Notes: generated by a model not told the origin, from the letters alone. Positions 1 through 8,651 are shown, counted from the stretch's first letter. The stretch is 16,637 nt of DNA from Alphaproteobacteria bacterium (GCA_023301785.1 JALZUF010000299.1:1-16637); one strand, 5' to 3'. Program-made: numbers and translations.

Positions 1-86
1 AAATTTTAAAAGGCGGTCAAAGGGACAAGAAAATATAGTTACTTTCTTTTTTAGTTACCAATAACTTGGTACCCACAGTATAACTA

Positions 87-118
87 AGCTCTCCTAAGTT
101 TTTAGGGGAGCTTTTTTT
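87..118 (+). terminator. Rho-independent terminator of a gene off the left edge
   Basis: A 10-bp stem (AGCTCTCCTA paired with TAGGGGAGCT, one G-T pair) encloses a 6-nt loop and is followed by a run of T. This is a textbook intrinsic terminator on the plus strand. It must serve a gene lying mostly or wholly left of the window, because the next gene starts only at 190. Confidence 0.85.
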
Positions 119-189
119 ATAGAAATAAAAATTCTCAATAGATATAAAATGCGTTCGATGCTAAATTCATATCTTCAAAGGATATAACC

Positions 190-816
190 ATGGATCAATA
201 TTACTTCTTCGCAGCAGCGGTTGTCGCGCTGGCTACTTTTCGTTATGCCACTTACTTTTATACAATCTATAAGGGCGAGACGAAGCCGCACGCTTTTACG
301 TGGTTGCTATGGGGTGCGGTCACGGGCGTTGGCACCATCGCTCAGTTTGAACTTAACGCGGGGCCAGCGGCTTACGCATTGGCGTTTGTATCTATCACGT
401 GCTTCTTGATTGCAGTGCTGGCATTTTTCATTGGTGAAAAGGATTACACAAAAACCGATTGGGCGGCGCTTATTATATGCGCGCTCGCCATTCCCGTTTG
501 GCAAATTACACAAAATGCGCTGGTCGCTTTGGCGATCATCATGACGATTGATTTCCTCAGCTACTGGCCAACTATTCGTAAATCATATTACAAGCCTGAT
601 ACAGAACCACCCATATCCTCATTTTTCGCAGGTCTGCGTTATTTCCTAATGCTGTTCGCGATCCCTGATCCAACGTGGGAAAACATGATGTACCCTGTTT
701 TTCTTATGCTCGCCGATTGGGGCTTTGCGGTTTATATCATCATACGCCGCGCCCAAATGGGCTTCCCTCTGCATGAATACTCAAAGAGGTTGAAGGATAA
801 TATTCCTATAAAATAA
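190..816 (+). CDS. Seven-TM inner membrane protein with two PQ-loop/SWEET-like segments
   Basis: The 208-aa protein is almost entirely hydrophobic, with about seven membrane segments (roughly residues 5-27, 37-53, 59-81, 89-107, 109-129, 142-160 and 167-186). Two similar stretches, around 22-41 (YFYTIYKGETKP) and 124-146 (SYWPTIRKSYYKP), each hold an aromatic-rich helix end, a T-I pair, basic residues and a K-P. This resembles the internal duplication of PQ-loop/SWEET small-solute transporters, although the exact PQ dipeptide is missing. The start is supported by AAAGGA at 177-182, seven bases before the ATG. It follows a terminator, so it probably has its own promoter (TATAAA at 143-148 is a possible -10). 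The substrate is unknown. The membrane location is secure; the family assignment is inferred. Confidence 0.8.
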   Translation: MDQYYFFAAAVVALATFRYATYFYTIYKGETKPHAFTWLLWGAVTGVGTIAQFELNAGPAAYALAFVSITCFLIAVLAFFIGEKDYTKTDWAALIICALAIPVWQITQNALVALAIIMTIDFLSYWPTIRKSYYKPDTEPPISSFFAGLRYFLMLFAIPDPTWENMMYPVFLMLADWGFAVYIIIRRAQMGFPLHEYSKRLKDNIPIK

Positions 817-841
817 AGAGTATTTATGCTATTTTAAGGGT

Positions 842-1132
842 ATGCCCAAATATATAAACACATCAAAAAGTGATCCATATTATCAAATAAGCCGTCATGT
901 TGATAAACAGGAAGACACCCCACCCCTAAAATCTGGAACGAACAAACTAAAGGATCCAGATTCCTTATATACAACAATGGGTTACAAGGGGCTCAAAACA
1001 TCAAAACCGCTATTTCTCAAAATATTTAGGCACAATAAACGCCTCATTATGAATATTTTATCAATGACAGGGACAAATAAATTCGCTATACCCCATACCA
1101 ACAGTCATTATCAGGTGTATACCAAAGCGTAA
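842..1132 (+). CDS. Doubtful small protein (96 aa), unrecognised
   Basis: An open frame of 96 codons fills the 329-bp gap between the membrane protein gene and the dehydrogenase gene, ending 13 bp before the latter. The product is basic and rich in Lys, Tyr, Thr, Asn and Ser, with no signal peptide, membrane segment or recognisable motif. An AAGGG lies directly against the ATG, too close for a normal ribosome site. The position would suit an operon, and the dehydrogenase has its own ribosome site just after this stop. The composition could equally be that of non-coding AT-rich DNA read by chance. I see nothing else in this gap. Confidence 0.3.
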   Translation: MPKYINTSKSDPYYQISRHVDKQEDTPPLKSGTNKLKDPDSLYTTMGYKGLKTSKPLFLKIFRHNKRLIMNILSMTGTNKFAIPHTNSHYQVYTKA

Positions 1133-1145
1133 TAGAGGAATAAAA

Positions 1146-2372
1146 ATGAGTACCGTTAGCTATAAAGACCTAGGCGAAGATTTCTTAAATGAGTTTGATT
1201 CATACGACGAGCACGAACAAGTGCGCCGCTTCGAACTCGATGATGGTCAAGGTAATATGATCGTTGCTTTCATCGCGGTACATAACACAAATCTTGGCCC
1301 GTCTTTGGGTGGTTGTCGTATGCGACCATACGCCAGCGAAGCCGAAGCGATTAATGACGTGCTCAGATTATCACGTGGCATGACGTATAAAAATGCAGTG
1401 GCAGGTTTGCCGTTGGGCGGTGGTAAAGCCGTTATCATTGGCGATTACCGCACACAAAAAACAGCCGAGATGATGCAATCTATGGGCGCAGCCGTTGAAA
1501 CATTAGAAGGCGCGTATGTCACCGCCGAGGACAGTGGCTCATCCGAAGAAGACATGGTTGAGATCGCCACAGAGACCAGCCACGTCACAGGACTTCCTCC
1601 AGAAATGTTAGCAGGTAGTGAGTATGGTGAGCTGGGTGGAAACCCATCACCATTAACGGCTCTGGGTTGTTTCCACGGTATTAAATCAGCTGTTGAATTC
1701 CGCTATGGCGGTAAGAAAACATTAGCCGATATGACGGTTGCAATCCAAGGGGTTGGCGCTGTTGGTTTGGCACTCGCCAAGCTTCTTAAGCAAGATGGCG
1801 CAAAACTTATTGTGACAGACGTGAATGAAGAGGGGCTTGAGCTTGCGAAAAAAGAATTAGGTGATATTGAAATCGTTACCCCTAACGAGATCTTTGCCGT
1901 TGAAGCAGATATCCTTGCGCCATGCGCGATGGGCGGCGCTTTGAATGATGATACAATCGCGCAATTAAAAGTTGAGATTATCGCAGGCGCGGCAAACAAT
2001 ATGTTGCTCAAGCCACACCATGATAAAATGCTGATGGATAAAGATATTCTTTACGTACCTGATTACGTGATTAATTCTGGCGGTGTGATCTGTGTGGGCT
2101 ACGAATATTTCAGAAAATCTGATTACAACCCACAAGACTTTAATATCGAGCGCGGTGCCATGGTTGCTCACGTTGAACGTATTGGTCAGATTGTGACTGA
2201 CATCATCACAATGGCGCAAAATCAAAGTAAGCCAACGGGCGAAACGTCTGATTTAATCGCTGAGGAAAAATTCCTTAAAGGTGCTGCGTTGTCTCATGAT
2301 AATGATGACGATTCTACTTCAGAAGATCATTCCAGTTTTGCTGCAAATGGCGGTACGCAATTGGTTCAGTAA
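1146..2372 (+). CDS. Glu/Leu/Phe/Val dehydrogenase, probably leucine dehydrogenase type
   Basis: Predicted to catalyse NAD-dependent oxidative deamination of a branched-chain or aromatic L-amino acid to its 2-oxo acid and ammonia, in the cytoplasm. The N-terminal catalytic domain has GGCRMRPY (55-62), GMTYKNA with the substrate-binding Lys82, PLGGGK with catalytic Lys94, and the AEDSG stretch with Asp129. The C-terminal Rossmann domain has the dinucleotide fingerprint GVGAVG (202-207), and INSGGV (309-314) is also typical. GAGGAA at 1135-1140 fixes the ATG start. At 408 aa it is some 40 residues longer than usual leucine dehydrogenases. The family normally ends near the AEEKFLK stretch (372-378); the remaining ~30 residues are acidic, Asn/Ser-rich and low in complexity. 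The last ~19 codons overlap the opposite-strand yjbH-like gene. Substrate preference among Leu, Val and Phe cannot be decided here. Confidence 0.93.
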   Translation: MSTVSYKDLGEDFLNEFDSYDEHEQVRRFELDDGQGNMIVAFIAVHNTNLGPSLGGCRMRPYASEAEAINDVLRLSRGMTYKNAVAGLPLGGGKAVIIGDYRTQKTAEMMQSMGAAVETLEGAYVTAEDSGSSEEDMVEIATETSHVTGLPPEMLAGSEYGELGGNPSPLTALGCFHGIKSAVEFRYGGKKTLADMTVAIQGVGAVGLALAKLLKQDGAKLIVTDVNEEGLELAKKELGDIEIVTPNEIFAVEADILAPCAMGGALNDDTIAQLKVEIIAGAANNMLLKPHHDKMLMDKDILYVPDYVINSGGVICVGYEYFRKSDYNPQDFNIERGAMVAHVERIGQIVTDIITMAQNQSKPTGETSDLIAEEKFLKGAALSHDNDDDSTSEDHSSFAANGGTQLVQ

Positions 2373-4362
2373 GCGCATACAGCGTATTGTCTCGCTGTAA
2401 TGTCTGACTTTTATCACGCGCAAATGGAGCAACCTTAAACTGCGCTTCGCTACCCGCTAAATGCGGTGTGATATTACCAAGCGGTAACGTAAATTTCACC
2501 CCGCCGTAAATGTTTGTTTTATCATTATAAAATCCGCGTTCTTCTTCGTTTGAAACAGTTAAAAAAGCATCCAATTTAGCATCATTTTTAAACGTATTTT
2601 GAAGCCCAAAAGTTGCGCCTAAATCTTCATCTAAATATTGACCAATTTTGGAATAAAACGTCGTCATTGTATTTGGTAATTCGTAATAAAGATTCAAATG
2701 ACCAGTAAATTTCTCTTCATCTTCTAAACCTAAATTTAGAGATGAATCAGAGTCTCGTTTACGCGTTCTCCAACTTTCTGCGCCAATCGCGAATGTCTTT
2801 CCAAATGGTCGATACAAAATTTCACCACCAAATCCAGCAATCATTTCTTCTAAAAATCCTGCGCTTAAGCCAACGTGAATATCTTGTGAAATGCTATAAA
2901 GCCAAGACGCATAAGCACGATTAAGCGCAAATCTATTGGCCGCAAAACTGTCTTCATTGCCACGAATTGTATTGGTTCTTAACGCTCGGAAATCACGAAT
3001 GGAGCTTATGTTGTCAGTAAGATTAACTTGTGGTTCTGCTGTTATATGAACACCAAAAGGAAGTGATTTTTCGAACTTTAATGCGGCAGAACTACGATAT
3101 AAAACATCTGAGTCTTCTTCTGCTAAGCTAATTTGGTTTTTAAAGATGAATTTGGGCAATAAGCTTTTAGATTTATGTCCTAAGAAATGACTTAAAATAG
3201 ATTGCTTATTTTTATCAGGTTTAGAAAAGCTTAAATCATGCCAAACTTCTTCGGCGCTGCTTTGGTGCGTTAAAAGGCTTCGTTCTAAATCACGGCGGAT
3301 AATAGTAACTTTTGGGCCTTTTAAGTTTTTATGTGTCAGGTTAAGACCAATTTCTTCTTCGCCTATCGGAAGTGCGTTTGCTATCTCACGCGCTTTATAA
3401 CCAATTTGTATTGGTGTTGAATGATCCATATTAAGAGACAGAAAATTGGACAATATCTGTGATTGTTCTATCTCTTTTCTCGGAAAATTAAGGTCAGGTT
3501 TCTTTACTTTCGGTGCTTTACGACCAAACCAGTTTTGTAAACCGCCTTGAAGCGATAAGCGCGCCATAACACTTTCAAAGCCAGTTGTGCCAATTGAGAT
3601 GTCGGCTTGCTTAAAGGGCTTATAGTTGACGGCAATCGAATATGGATTAGGAGCCTTAAATTGCGCATTTGCGGCTTGTTCAATATCATAGTCAAAACCA
3701 CCATAATCAGCTTTAAGCGATAATCCTTTCATTGGCGTAAAATATTCAACGCCGCCAAAGAAGCCAATTTTTTCACCCGTAAACCAATCACCAACGTTTG
3801 ATCCGTTGGAGTCGTTATGGTCGCGCCTGACATCAAAATGAGATCCCAAAGCCGCAAATGGATTTCGAATATGTCCTTCACCCGCCAATCGTCCCCAAGC
3901 AACGCCGCCAGTAAAGTCAAAATTATGGTGACGTTTTGAAAGAGTAATATACTCGGATGAGGTACGAGAATGACCAATCGCGGAATCTATGCCAAAGGCA
4001 ACACTTGGTTTTTTAGAACTTTCTTCCTGTAAGCGTAATTTAAAATCAAGCGCGGGATAAAGCGCACGTTGTGGCTTCGCGTATTTTCTCTCAACAGATT
4101 GACGAACATTAATGTAAAGTGGTTGAGCGATTTGGAAGCCAATAAAGCCATGAGTGTAAGGCTCGTTATAACTGATACCAACGCGCGTTATACCTATATC
4201 ATCCATCCTTGCAGAAGGGATATTGTTGAGCCCTAAATTGCCTAAATTATTAGGCGAGCTATCGGCAAAAGCAGGGTGCATGAATCCCATCGCAACAACC
4301 AAAAGGCTGAAAACATGAACAGTGATTTTTATTTGTAGGCGGCATAAAGATATTATGCGCAT
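2314..4362 (-). CDS. YjbH/GfcD-family exopolysaccharide-associated outer membrane protein
   Basis: A 682-aa exported protein with an N-terminal signal sequence (hydrophobic core about 15-28, likely cleavage after Ala-Phe-Ala at 33). The mature N-terminus, with GNLGLNNIPSARM and RVGISYNEPY, matches the start of the YjbH/GfcD/WbfB family, whose members are large beta-rich outer membrane proteins linked to exopolysaccharide secretion or capsule assembly. The rest alternates short beta-strand-like segments with aromatic residues, as expected of a barrel. The C-terminus (RDKSQTLQRD, then YRHLQQNWNDLL) also looks family-like. AAAGGGAG (complement of 4373-4380) lies ten bases before the ATG. The partners found beside it in enterobacteria (yjbE, yjbF, yjbG) are not in the window, so it stands alone, divergent from glpD. 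Its last 59 bp overlap the dehydrogenase gene tail to tail. Confidence 0.82.
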   Translation of the reverse strand: MRIISLCRLQIKITVHVFSLLVVAMGFMHPAFADSSPNNLGNLGLNNIPSARMDDIGITRVGISYNEPYTHGFIGFQIAQPLYINVRQSVERKYAKPQRALYPALDFKLRLQEESSKKPSVAFGIDSAIGHSRTSSEYITLSKRHHNFDFTGGVAWGRLAGEGHIRNPFAALGSHFDVRRDHNDSNGSNVGDWFTGEKIGFFGGVEYFTPMKGLSLKADYGGFDYDIEQAANAQFKAPNPYSIAVNYKPFKQADISIGTTGFESVMARLSLQGGLQNWFGRKAPKVKKPDLNFPRKEIEQSQILSNFLSLNMDHSTPIQIGYKAREIANALPIGEEEIGLNLTHKNLKGPKVTIIRRDLERSLLTHQSSAEEVWHDLSFSKPDKNKQSILSHFLGHKSKSLLPKFIFKNQISLAEEDSDVLYRSSAALKFEKSLPFGVHITAEPQVNLTDNISSIRDFRALRTNTIRGNEDSFAANRFALNRAYASWLYSISQDIHVGLSAGFLEEMIAGFGGEILYRPFGKTFAIGAESWRTRKRDSDSSLNLGLEDEEKFTGHLNLYYELPNTMTTFYSKIGQYLDEDLGATFGLQNTFKNDAKLDAFLTVSNEEERGFYNDKTNIYGGVKFTLPLGNITPHLAGSEAQFKVAPFARDKSQTLQRDNTLYALTEPIAYRHLQQNWNDLLK
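2378..2399 (+). other. Inverted repeat just after the dehydrogenase stop codon
   Basis: TACAGCG (2378-2384) and CGCTGTA (2393-2399) form a 7-bp stem with an 8-nt loop six bases after the dehydrogenase stop codon. It lies inside the yjbH-like coding sequence and lacks a U-run, so any role as a transcript end for the dehydrogenase is only possible. Confidence 0.25.
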
Positions 4363-4434
4363 GTTGGGTGTGCTCCCTTTGTCTCAGTCTTGGTATATTC
4401 GCCAATTAAGTCAAAGGGTTATCCGTGGTTACCC

Positions 4435-4477
4435 ACACCTCAAAGGTGTTTGCATTTAAGGCGAACTGCTGTAATTT
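4435..4477 (+). promoter_or_regulatory. Putative glpD promoter with an operator-like palindrome
   Basis: In the 121-bp divergent region, a perfect inverted repeat ACACCTCAAAGGTGT occupies 4435-4449. It abuts a -35-like TTGCAT (4450-4455), followed after 16 bp by a -10-like TAATTT (4472-4477). The glpD ATG lies only six bases after that -10, and no purine-rich ribosome site is visible, so the transcript could be leaderless. The palindrome is well placed for a repressor site, but its binding protein is unknown. Motif-level evidence only. Confidence 0.3.
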
Positions 4478-4483
4478 ATAACT

Positions 4484-6040
4484 ATGGATTATGATTTATG
4501 CGTTATTGGTGGTGGAATAAATGGCAGCGGCATCGCGCGTGATGCGGCGGGGCGTGGCTTGAAGGTGCTATTGGTTGAAGCGCAAGATCTGGCTAGCGCA
4601 ACATCCTCGGCGAGTACCAAGCTTGTTCATGGTGGTCTGCGCTATCTAGAGCATTATGAATTTCGTCTCGTGCGTGAGTCATTGAAAGAGCGTGAAGTTC
4701 TTTTAAAAAGCGCGCCGCATATTATTTGGCCGATGGATTTTATTCTGCCGCATGATGAAAATTTGCGCCCTTATTGGATGATCAAAGCAGGCTTACTTTT
4801 ATATGATTTCCTTGGAGGGCGTAAGAAGCTTAAAAAATCGGAGGCGCTTGATTTTGGCGTGTCTGACTTGGCGGATCCTTTGGAAGATAAATATGAACGT
4901 GGTTTTATCTATTCTGATTGTTGGGTAGAAGACGCGCGGCTTGTTGTGCTGAACGCAATGGACGCGTATGAGCGCGGTGCGACCGTGATGCCGCAAACGG
5001 CGTGTATGGGATTAACACCATCACGCGATCAAGATTCATGGCAAGTGAATTTACAAAATATGCTGAATGGTGATCAGTTCACTATTTCTGCCAAAATGGT
5101 AGTGAATGCGGCAGGGCCATGGGTGCGCAGTTTGCTTGATGGTTCTGCAATCACAACCGAAGAGGCAGGTGAGTACACACCGAATGTACGCCTTGTGAAG
5201 GGCAGTCATATTGTGGTGCCACGCTTATATGAAGGTGAGCAAACGTTTATTCTGCAACAACCTGATGGACGTATTATTTTCACTATCCCGTATGAAAAGC
5301 ATTATACCTTAATTGGCACAACCGACGTTGCGCACGAAACTGATCCATCATTGGTCGCGATAGATGAAGGTGAGATTGAGTATCTTTGTGAAGCGGTGAA
5401 TAGATCATTGAAGAAAAAGATATCAGCAGAAGATATTGTGTGGACGTATAGTGGCGTGAGATCGTTGGTGGATGACGGTAATGCAAATGCTTCTAAAGTC
5501 ACACGCGATTATAAATTATATGTTGATGAACGTCATGGACCACCAATTTTATCTGTCTTTGGTGGTAAAATCACAACGCATCGCGAATTGGCAGAAGATG
5601 TTTTGTCTCGCGTTTCAACATTCTTTGAAGATAAGAAATTAAAGCCATGGACGGAAAACGCTTTTTTCCCTGGCGGCGATATTCCCAACGGTGATTTTGA
5701 ACAATTTGTAACGGATCAATCAGAAAAATATGCTTTCTTACCTGATGCATACGTTAGGCGTTTGGCACGTGCCTATGGAACGCGCATGAAGGCAATCTTA
5801 GGGAGTGCAACAGAGATCGAAGATTTAGGCATTCATTATGGTGATGATATCTATGAAGCAGAAATGCTGTATTTAATAAAATATGAGTTCGCACATACGT
5901 TAGAAGATATTCTATGGCGCCGTTCAAAGTTAGGCCTGCATATTAGCGCAGAAACATTTGAGAACTTACAAAATGGTTTTAATGCGATTGCGATGAAAGC
6001 CAACATGGAAGAGGAGCGTTATAAAAATGCCGCCGCTTGA
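4484..6040 (+). CDS. glpD: Aerobic glycerol-3-phosphate dehydrogenase
   Basis: Membrane-associated flavoenzyme oxidising sn-glycerol 3-phosphate to dihydroxyacetone phosphate and reducing the quinone pool. The N-terminus carries the FAD-binding Rossmann signature VIGGGINGSGIARDAAGRG ending in the acidic residue Glu32. The GlpD-specific stretch ATSSASTKLVHGGLRYLEHY (39-58) is nearly identical to that of well-studied homologues. An FAD/substrate-site segment, YSGVRSLVDDG, and GGKITTHRELAED follow further on, and the C-terminal DAO_C-type helical domain is complete. The 518-aa length suits the family (about 500). No Shine-Dalgarno sequence is seen before the ATG, but the protein begins right at the flavin fold, so an earlier start is not needed. 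The gene overlaps glpK by 14 bp, indicating one operon with coupled translation. Confidence 0.97.
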   Translation: MDYDLCVIGGGINGSGIARDAAGRGLKVLLVEAQDLASATSSASTKLVHGGLRYLEHYEFRLVRESLKEREVLLKSAPHIIWPMDFILPHDENLRPYWMIKAGLLLYDFLGGRKKLKKSEALDFGVSDLADPLEDKYERGFIYSDCWVEDARLVVLNAMDAYERGATVMPQTACMGLTPSRDQDSWQVNLQNMLNGDQFTISAKMVVNAAGPWVRSLLDGSAITTEEAGEYTPNVRLVKGSHIVVPRLYEGEQTFILQQPDGRIIFTIPYEKHYTLIGTTDVAHETDPSLVAIDEGEIEYLCEAVNRSLKKKISAEDIVWTYSGVRSLVDDGNANASKVTRDYKLYVDERHGPPILSVFGGKITTHRELAEDVLSRVSTFFEDKKLKPWTENAFFPGGDIPNGDFEQFVTDQSEKYAFLPDAYVRRLARAYGTRMKAILGSATEIEDLGIHYGDDIYEAEMLYLIKYEFAHTLEDILWRRSKLGLHISAETFENLQNGFNAIAMKANMEEERYKNAAA

Positions 6041-7523
6041 TAGCTCTCCTGCAGGTCAGACAATCTTGGCCATTGACCAAGGCACGACAAGCTCGCGCGC
6101 AATTTTATTTTCGAAAGAAGGTCAGATTTTATCCATTCAGCAAAAGGAGCTGACGCTTTTTTATCCTGAAAAAGGATGGGTGGAGCAAGATGCGAATGAT
6201 ATATGGCATGATACGAAATGGGCGATTGATCACATTGCAGATGAGACCAATGTTGAAAACATTGCCGCCATCGGTATTACCAATCAACGTGAGACGACTG
6301 TTTTGTGGGACAAAAAAACAGGTGAGCCCGTTTATAACGCGATTGTTTGGCAAGACCGTAGAACGGCAGATTATTGCGCTAAGCTGAAAGACGCTGGTGA
6401 AGAGGAAGCGGTTACGCAAAAGACAGGCTTGCTGCTTGATCCATATTTTTCCGCAACAAAAGTTAAATGGATATTGGATAATGTAGACGGTGTTCGCGAA
6501 CGCGCCGAGGCGGGCGATGTATTATTTGGCACCGTCGATTGCTATTTACTGTGGAAATTAACAAATGGCGTGGTTCATACAACCGATGCAACCAATGCGT
6601 CACGCACGATGATTTATAATATCCGCGAGCAAAAATGGGATGAAGATTTGCTGGCACTCTTTGATATTCCTGCGTGTATGTTGCCGAATGTGAAGAATAA
6701 TTGTGATGATTTTGGTGAGACCATATTAGATGGGCATACGCTGAAAATTACGGGTATGGCGGGCGATCAACAGGCGGCGAGTATTGGTCAGGTTTGTTTT
6801 GATAAGGGGATGGTTAAATCTACTTATGGTACAGGTTGCTTTGCTTTGATAAATATTGGTCATGAGTTCAAAGCTTCTAAAAATAAATTACTAACCACCA
6901 TCGCGTATCAATTTGATGGCAAAGTTACCTACGCCGTTGAGGGTGCAATTTTTGTTGCTGGCGCGGCGATACAATGGCTACGTGATAATTTAGAATTTTT
7001 TGATGATGCCGCCCAAAGTGAAAAACTGGCCCTAAGTGTGGCTGACAACAATGACGTTTATTTCGTGCCAGCCTTCACAGGATTGGGCGCGCCCTATTGG
7101 GAGCCAAATGCACGGGCGGCCATTACAGGCCTCAGCCGTGAAAGCACAAAAGCGCACATCACACGCGCGGCTTTAGAGGCGCAAGCTTACCAAACACATG
7201 ATTTATTAGATGCGTTCAAACAAGACACGGGGTTTGAAATTAAAATCTTGCGTATCGATGGTGGGCTGGCAAACAATAAATTCATGTGTCAGTTCTTAGC
7301 GGATATTTTAAACGTGCAAGTCGAGGTGCCAGAGGTTGTTGAGACAACAGCGTTGGGCGCGGCTTATCTTGCGGGGCTTCACGTTGGCCTTTATAAGGAT
7401 TTTGACGATATCGCACAAAACTGGAAGATTGCGGAAACCTACAAACCCAATATGGATGACGAAACGCGCACAAAATATCTGGCACGTTGGAAACAAGAAG
7501 TCGCCCGTGTTTTGCACGCTTAA
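6027..7523 (+). CDS. glpK: Glycerol kinase
   Basis: Cytoplasmic FGGY-family kinase that phosphorylates glycerol with ATP to sn-glycerol 3-phosphate, the substrate of the GlpD encoded just upstream. The N-terminal phosphate-binding motif AIDQGTTSSRAILF (15-28) and the substrate-site stretches GITNQRETTVLWD and VWQDRRT are present. The catalytic-base region GMAGDQQAASIGQ and the C-terminal FGGY adenosine motif (RIDGGLANNKFMCQFLADIL) follow. The 498-aa length is the family norm. GAGGAG at 6011-6016, inside glpD, lies ten bases before the ATG. The start overlaps the glpD 3' end by 14 bp, implying translational coupling. No glpF facilitator or glpR repressor lies next to it in this window. Confidence 0.97.
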   Translation: MPPLDSSPAGQTILAIDQGTTSSRAILFSKEGQILSIQQKELTLFYPEKGWVEQDANDIWHDTKWAIDHIADETNVENIAAIGITNQRETTVLWDKKTGEPVYNAIVWQDRRTADYCAKLKDAGEEEAVTQKTGLLLDPYFSATKVKWILDNVDGVRERAEAGDVLFGTVDCYLLWKLTNGVVHTTDATNASRTMIYNIREQKWDEDLLALFDIPACMLPNVKNNCDDFGETILDGHTLKITGMAGDQQAASIGQVCFDKGMVKSTYGTGCFALINIGHEFKASKNKLLTTIAYQFDGKVTYAVEGAIFVAGAAIQWLRDNLEFFDDAAQSEKLALSVADNNDVYFVPAFTGLGAPYWEPNARAAITGLSRESTKAHITRAALEAQAYQTHDLLDAFKQDTGFEIKILRIDGGLANNKFMCQFLADILNVQVEVPEVVETTALGAAYLAGLHVGLYKDFDDIAQNWKIAETYKPNMDDETRTKYLARWKQEVARVLHA

Positions 7524-7552
7524 GAGATTGCCGTATTCTTAAATTCTAATAA

Positions 7553-7581
7553 TTGTTGTTTTCTATAATGAAGTGTATCAT
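7553..7581 (+). promoter_or_regulatory. Putative promoter of the acyltransferase gene
   Basis: TTGTTG (7553-7558) and TATCAT (7576-7581) are separated by 17 bp, matching sigma-70 spacing with a moderate -35 and a good -10. A perfect TATAAT also lies at 7564-7569 but has no convincing -35. Either would start transcription of the gene at 7626. Motif-level evidence only. Confidence 0.35.
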
Positions 7582-7625
7582 AAGCTTAGTTTAAACGCAG
7601 AAATCACAGTTACGGAAGAGATGTT

Positions 7626-8651
7626 ATGGATACAAGAAATGAGCAGATAGACTTTTTACGGTTTGCGGGCTTGGTTATAATAATATTCGCACATGTTTCT
7701 GCCCCTAAGATCTTACTTATGCCAGGCGCTTTTGCTGTGCCTTTGATGGTGGTCGTTTCTGCGATGTCTTATCTTTTGTCTGAAGGTAAAAATAAAAGCT
7801 ATATGACTTATTTCTGGAGCCGTATTAAGAGGCTGATTTTGCCGACTTGGTGCTTTTTGATCTTATATTTTGCGGTAATTTATTTCTTTAAAATAGAGTA
7901 TAGTGAGCTTAATTTCAGCACGGTCTTGGAAACCTTTTTCTTATTAGATGGAATAGGATATGTTTGGATTATAAGAGTGTTTCTCTTAGTCGCTCTCGTT
8001 GCCCCTTTTCTAGTAAAGTTCAACAACAGCTTTAAAAGTGATAGTAAATATTTACTCACATTATTGGGGCTGTTTGCACTGCATTCTATTATGCTGTTTT
8101 TTACTGAGGAGTTAAGAGGCGAGGGTGTTTATAAATACGCCTCATATATTATTGATTATATCATTCCCTACTCATTAATTTTTGCCTTTGGACTGCGCTT
8201 TCAAACGCTTAGTCTTAATACGCTAAAAACCATTGCACTGCTTTGCCTCTTGGGTTCCATAGCATTGGGAACTTTTTATTATCTTAGTTATGATGAGCTG
8301 AAATCATTTTTTCACTATAAGTTTCCGCCGCAGGCATTTTATTTATTCTATTCAATATTTGGCGTTATCGTCACCTATATCTTAAGTGGATATATCTGGC
8401 CGATTATAAAAAATATAGGAGAATTAAGAAACGTAGTACTTTTCATGGCGAGAAATTCTCTATGGATATATTTATGGCATATTCCCATTGTGACGTTTCT
8501 AAGTAGTAACTTTATTTTTGAATTTTTTGTGACGTTGGTTGGCGCAAGCTTGATCACGTATATTCAAGTCAAATTTATCAATGACGTGATGTGCCCCCGT
8601 ATACAGAATGACAAGCTTAAGTATAATCTTAAGGTTATATTTAGAGGGTAA
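7626..8651 (+). CDS. Acyltransferase 3 family membrane protein
   Basis: A 341-aa polytopic membrane protein with about ten hydrophobic segments. It begins with RNEQIDFLRFAGLVIIIFAH, the hallmark of acyltransferase family 3 (OafA/WecH/ExoZ type), with the conserved Arg/Asp near the start and His23 in the first helix. A late segment, ARNSLWIYLWHIPIV, is the usual second family landmark. Such proteins O-acylate (often O-acetylate) surface or periplasmic sugars; the acceptor here is unknown. GGAAGAG at 7614-7620 lies five bases before the ATG. Its A+T richness and Phe/Ile/Tyr-rich codon use stand out against glpK and dcd, and it sits beside a tRNA gene, so acquisition by transfer is plausible. 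It is probably not part of the glp operon, because 102 bp with promoter-like motifs separate them. Confidence 0.88.
   Translation: MDTRNEQIDFLRFAGLVIIIFAHVSAPKILLMPGAFAVPLMVVVSAMSYLLSEGKNKSYMTYFWSRIKRLILPTWCFLILYFAVIYFFKIEYSELNFSTVLETFFLLDGIGYVWIIRVFLLVALVAPFLVKFNNSFKSDSKYLLTLLGLFALHSIMLFFTEELRGEGVYKYASYIIDYIIPYSLIFAFGLRFQTLSLNTLKTIALLCLLGSIALGTFYYLSYDELKSFFHYKFPPQAFYLFYSIFGVIVTYILSGYIWPIIKNIGELRNVVLFMARNSLWIYLWHIPIVTFLSSNFIFEFFVTLVGASLITYIQVKFINDVMCPRIQNDKLKYNLKVIFRG

Noticed and set aside
2..64. Possible 3' end of a plus-strand gene at the left edge
   Set aside because: Two frames are open from the edge (ending at 64 and at 38) and neither tail is recognisable. The terminator at 87-118 implies an upstream gene, but which frame is coding, or whether any is, cannot be told.
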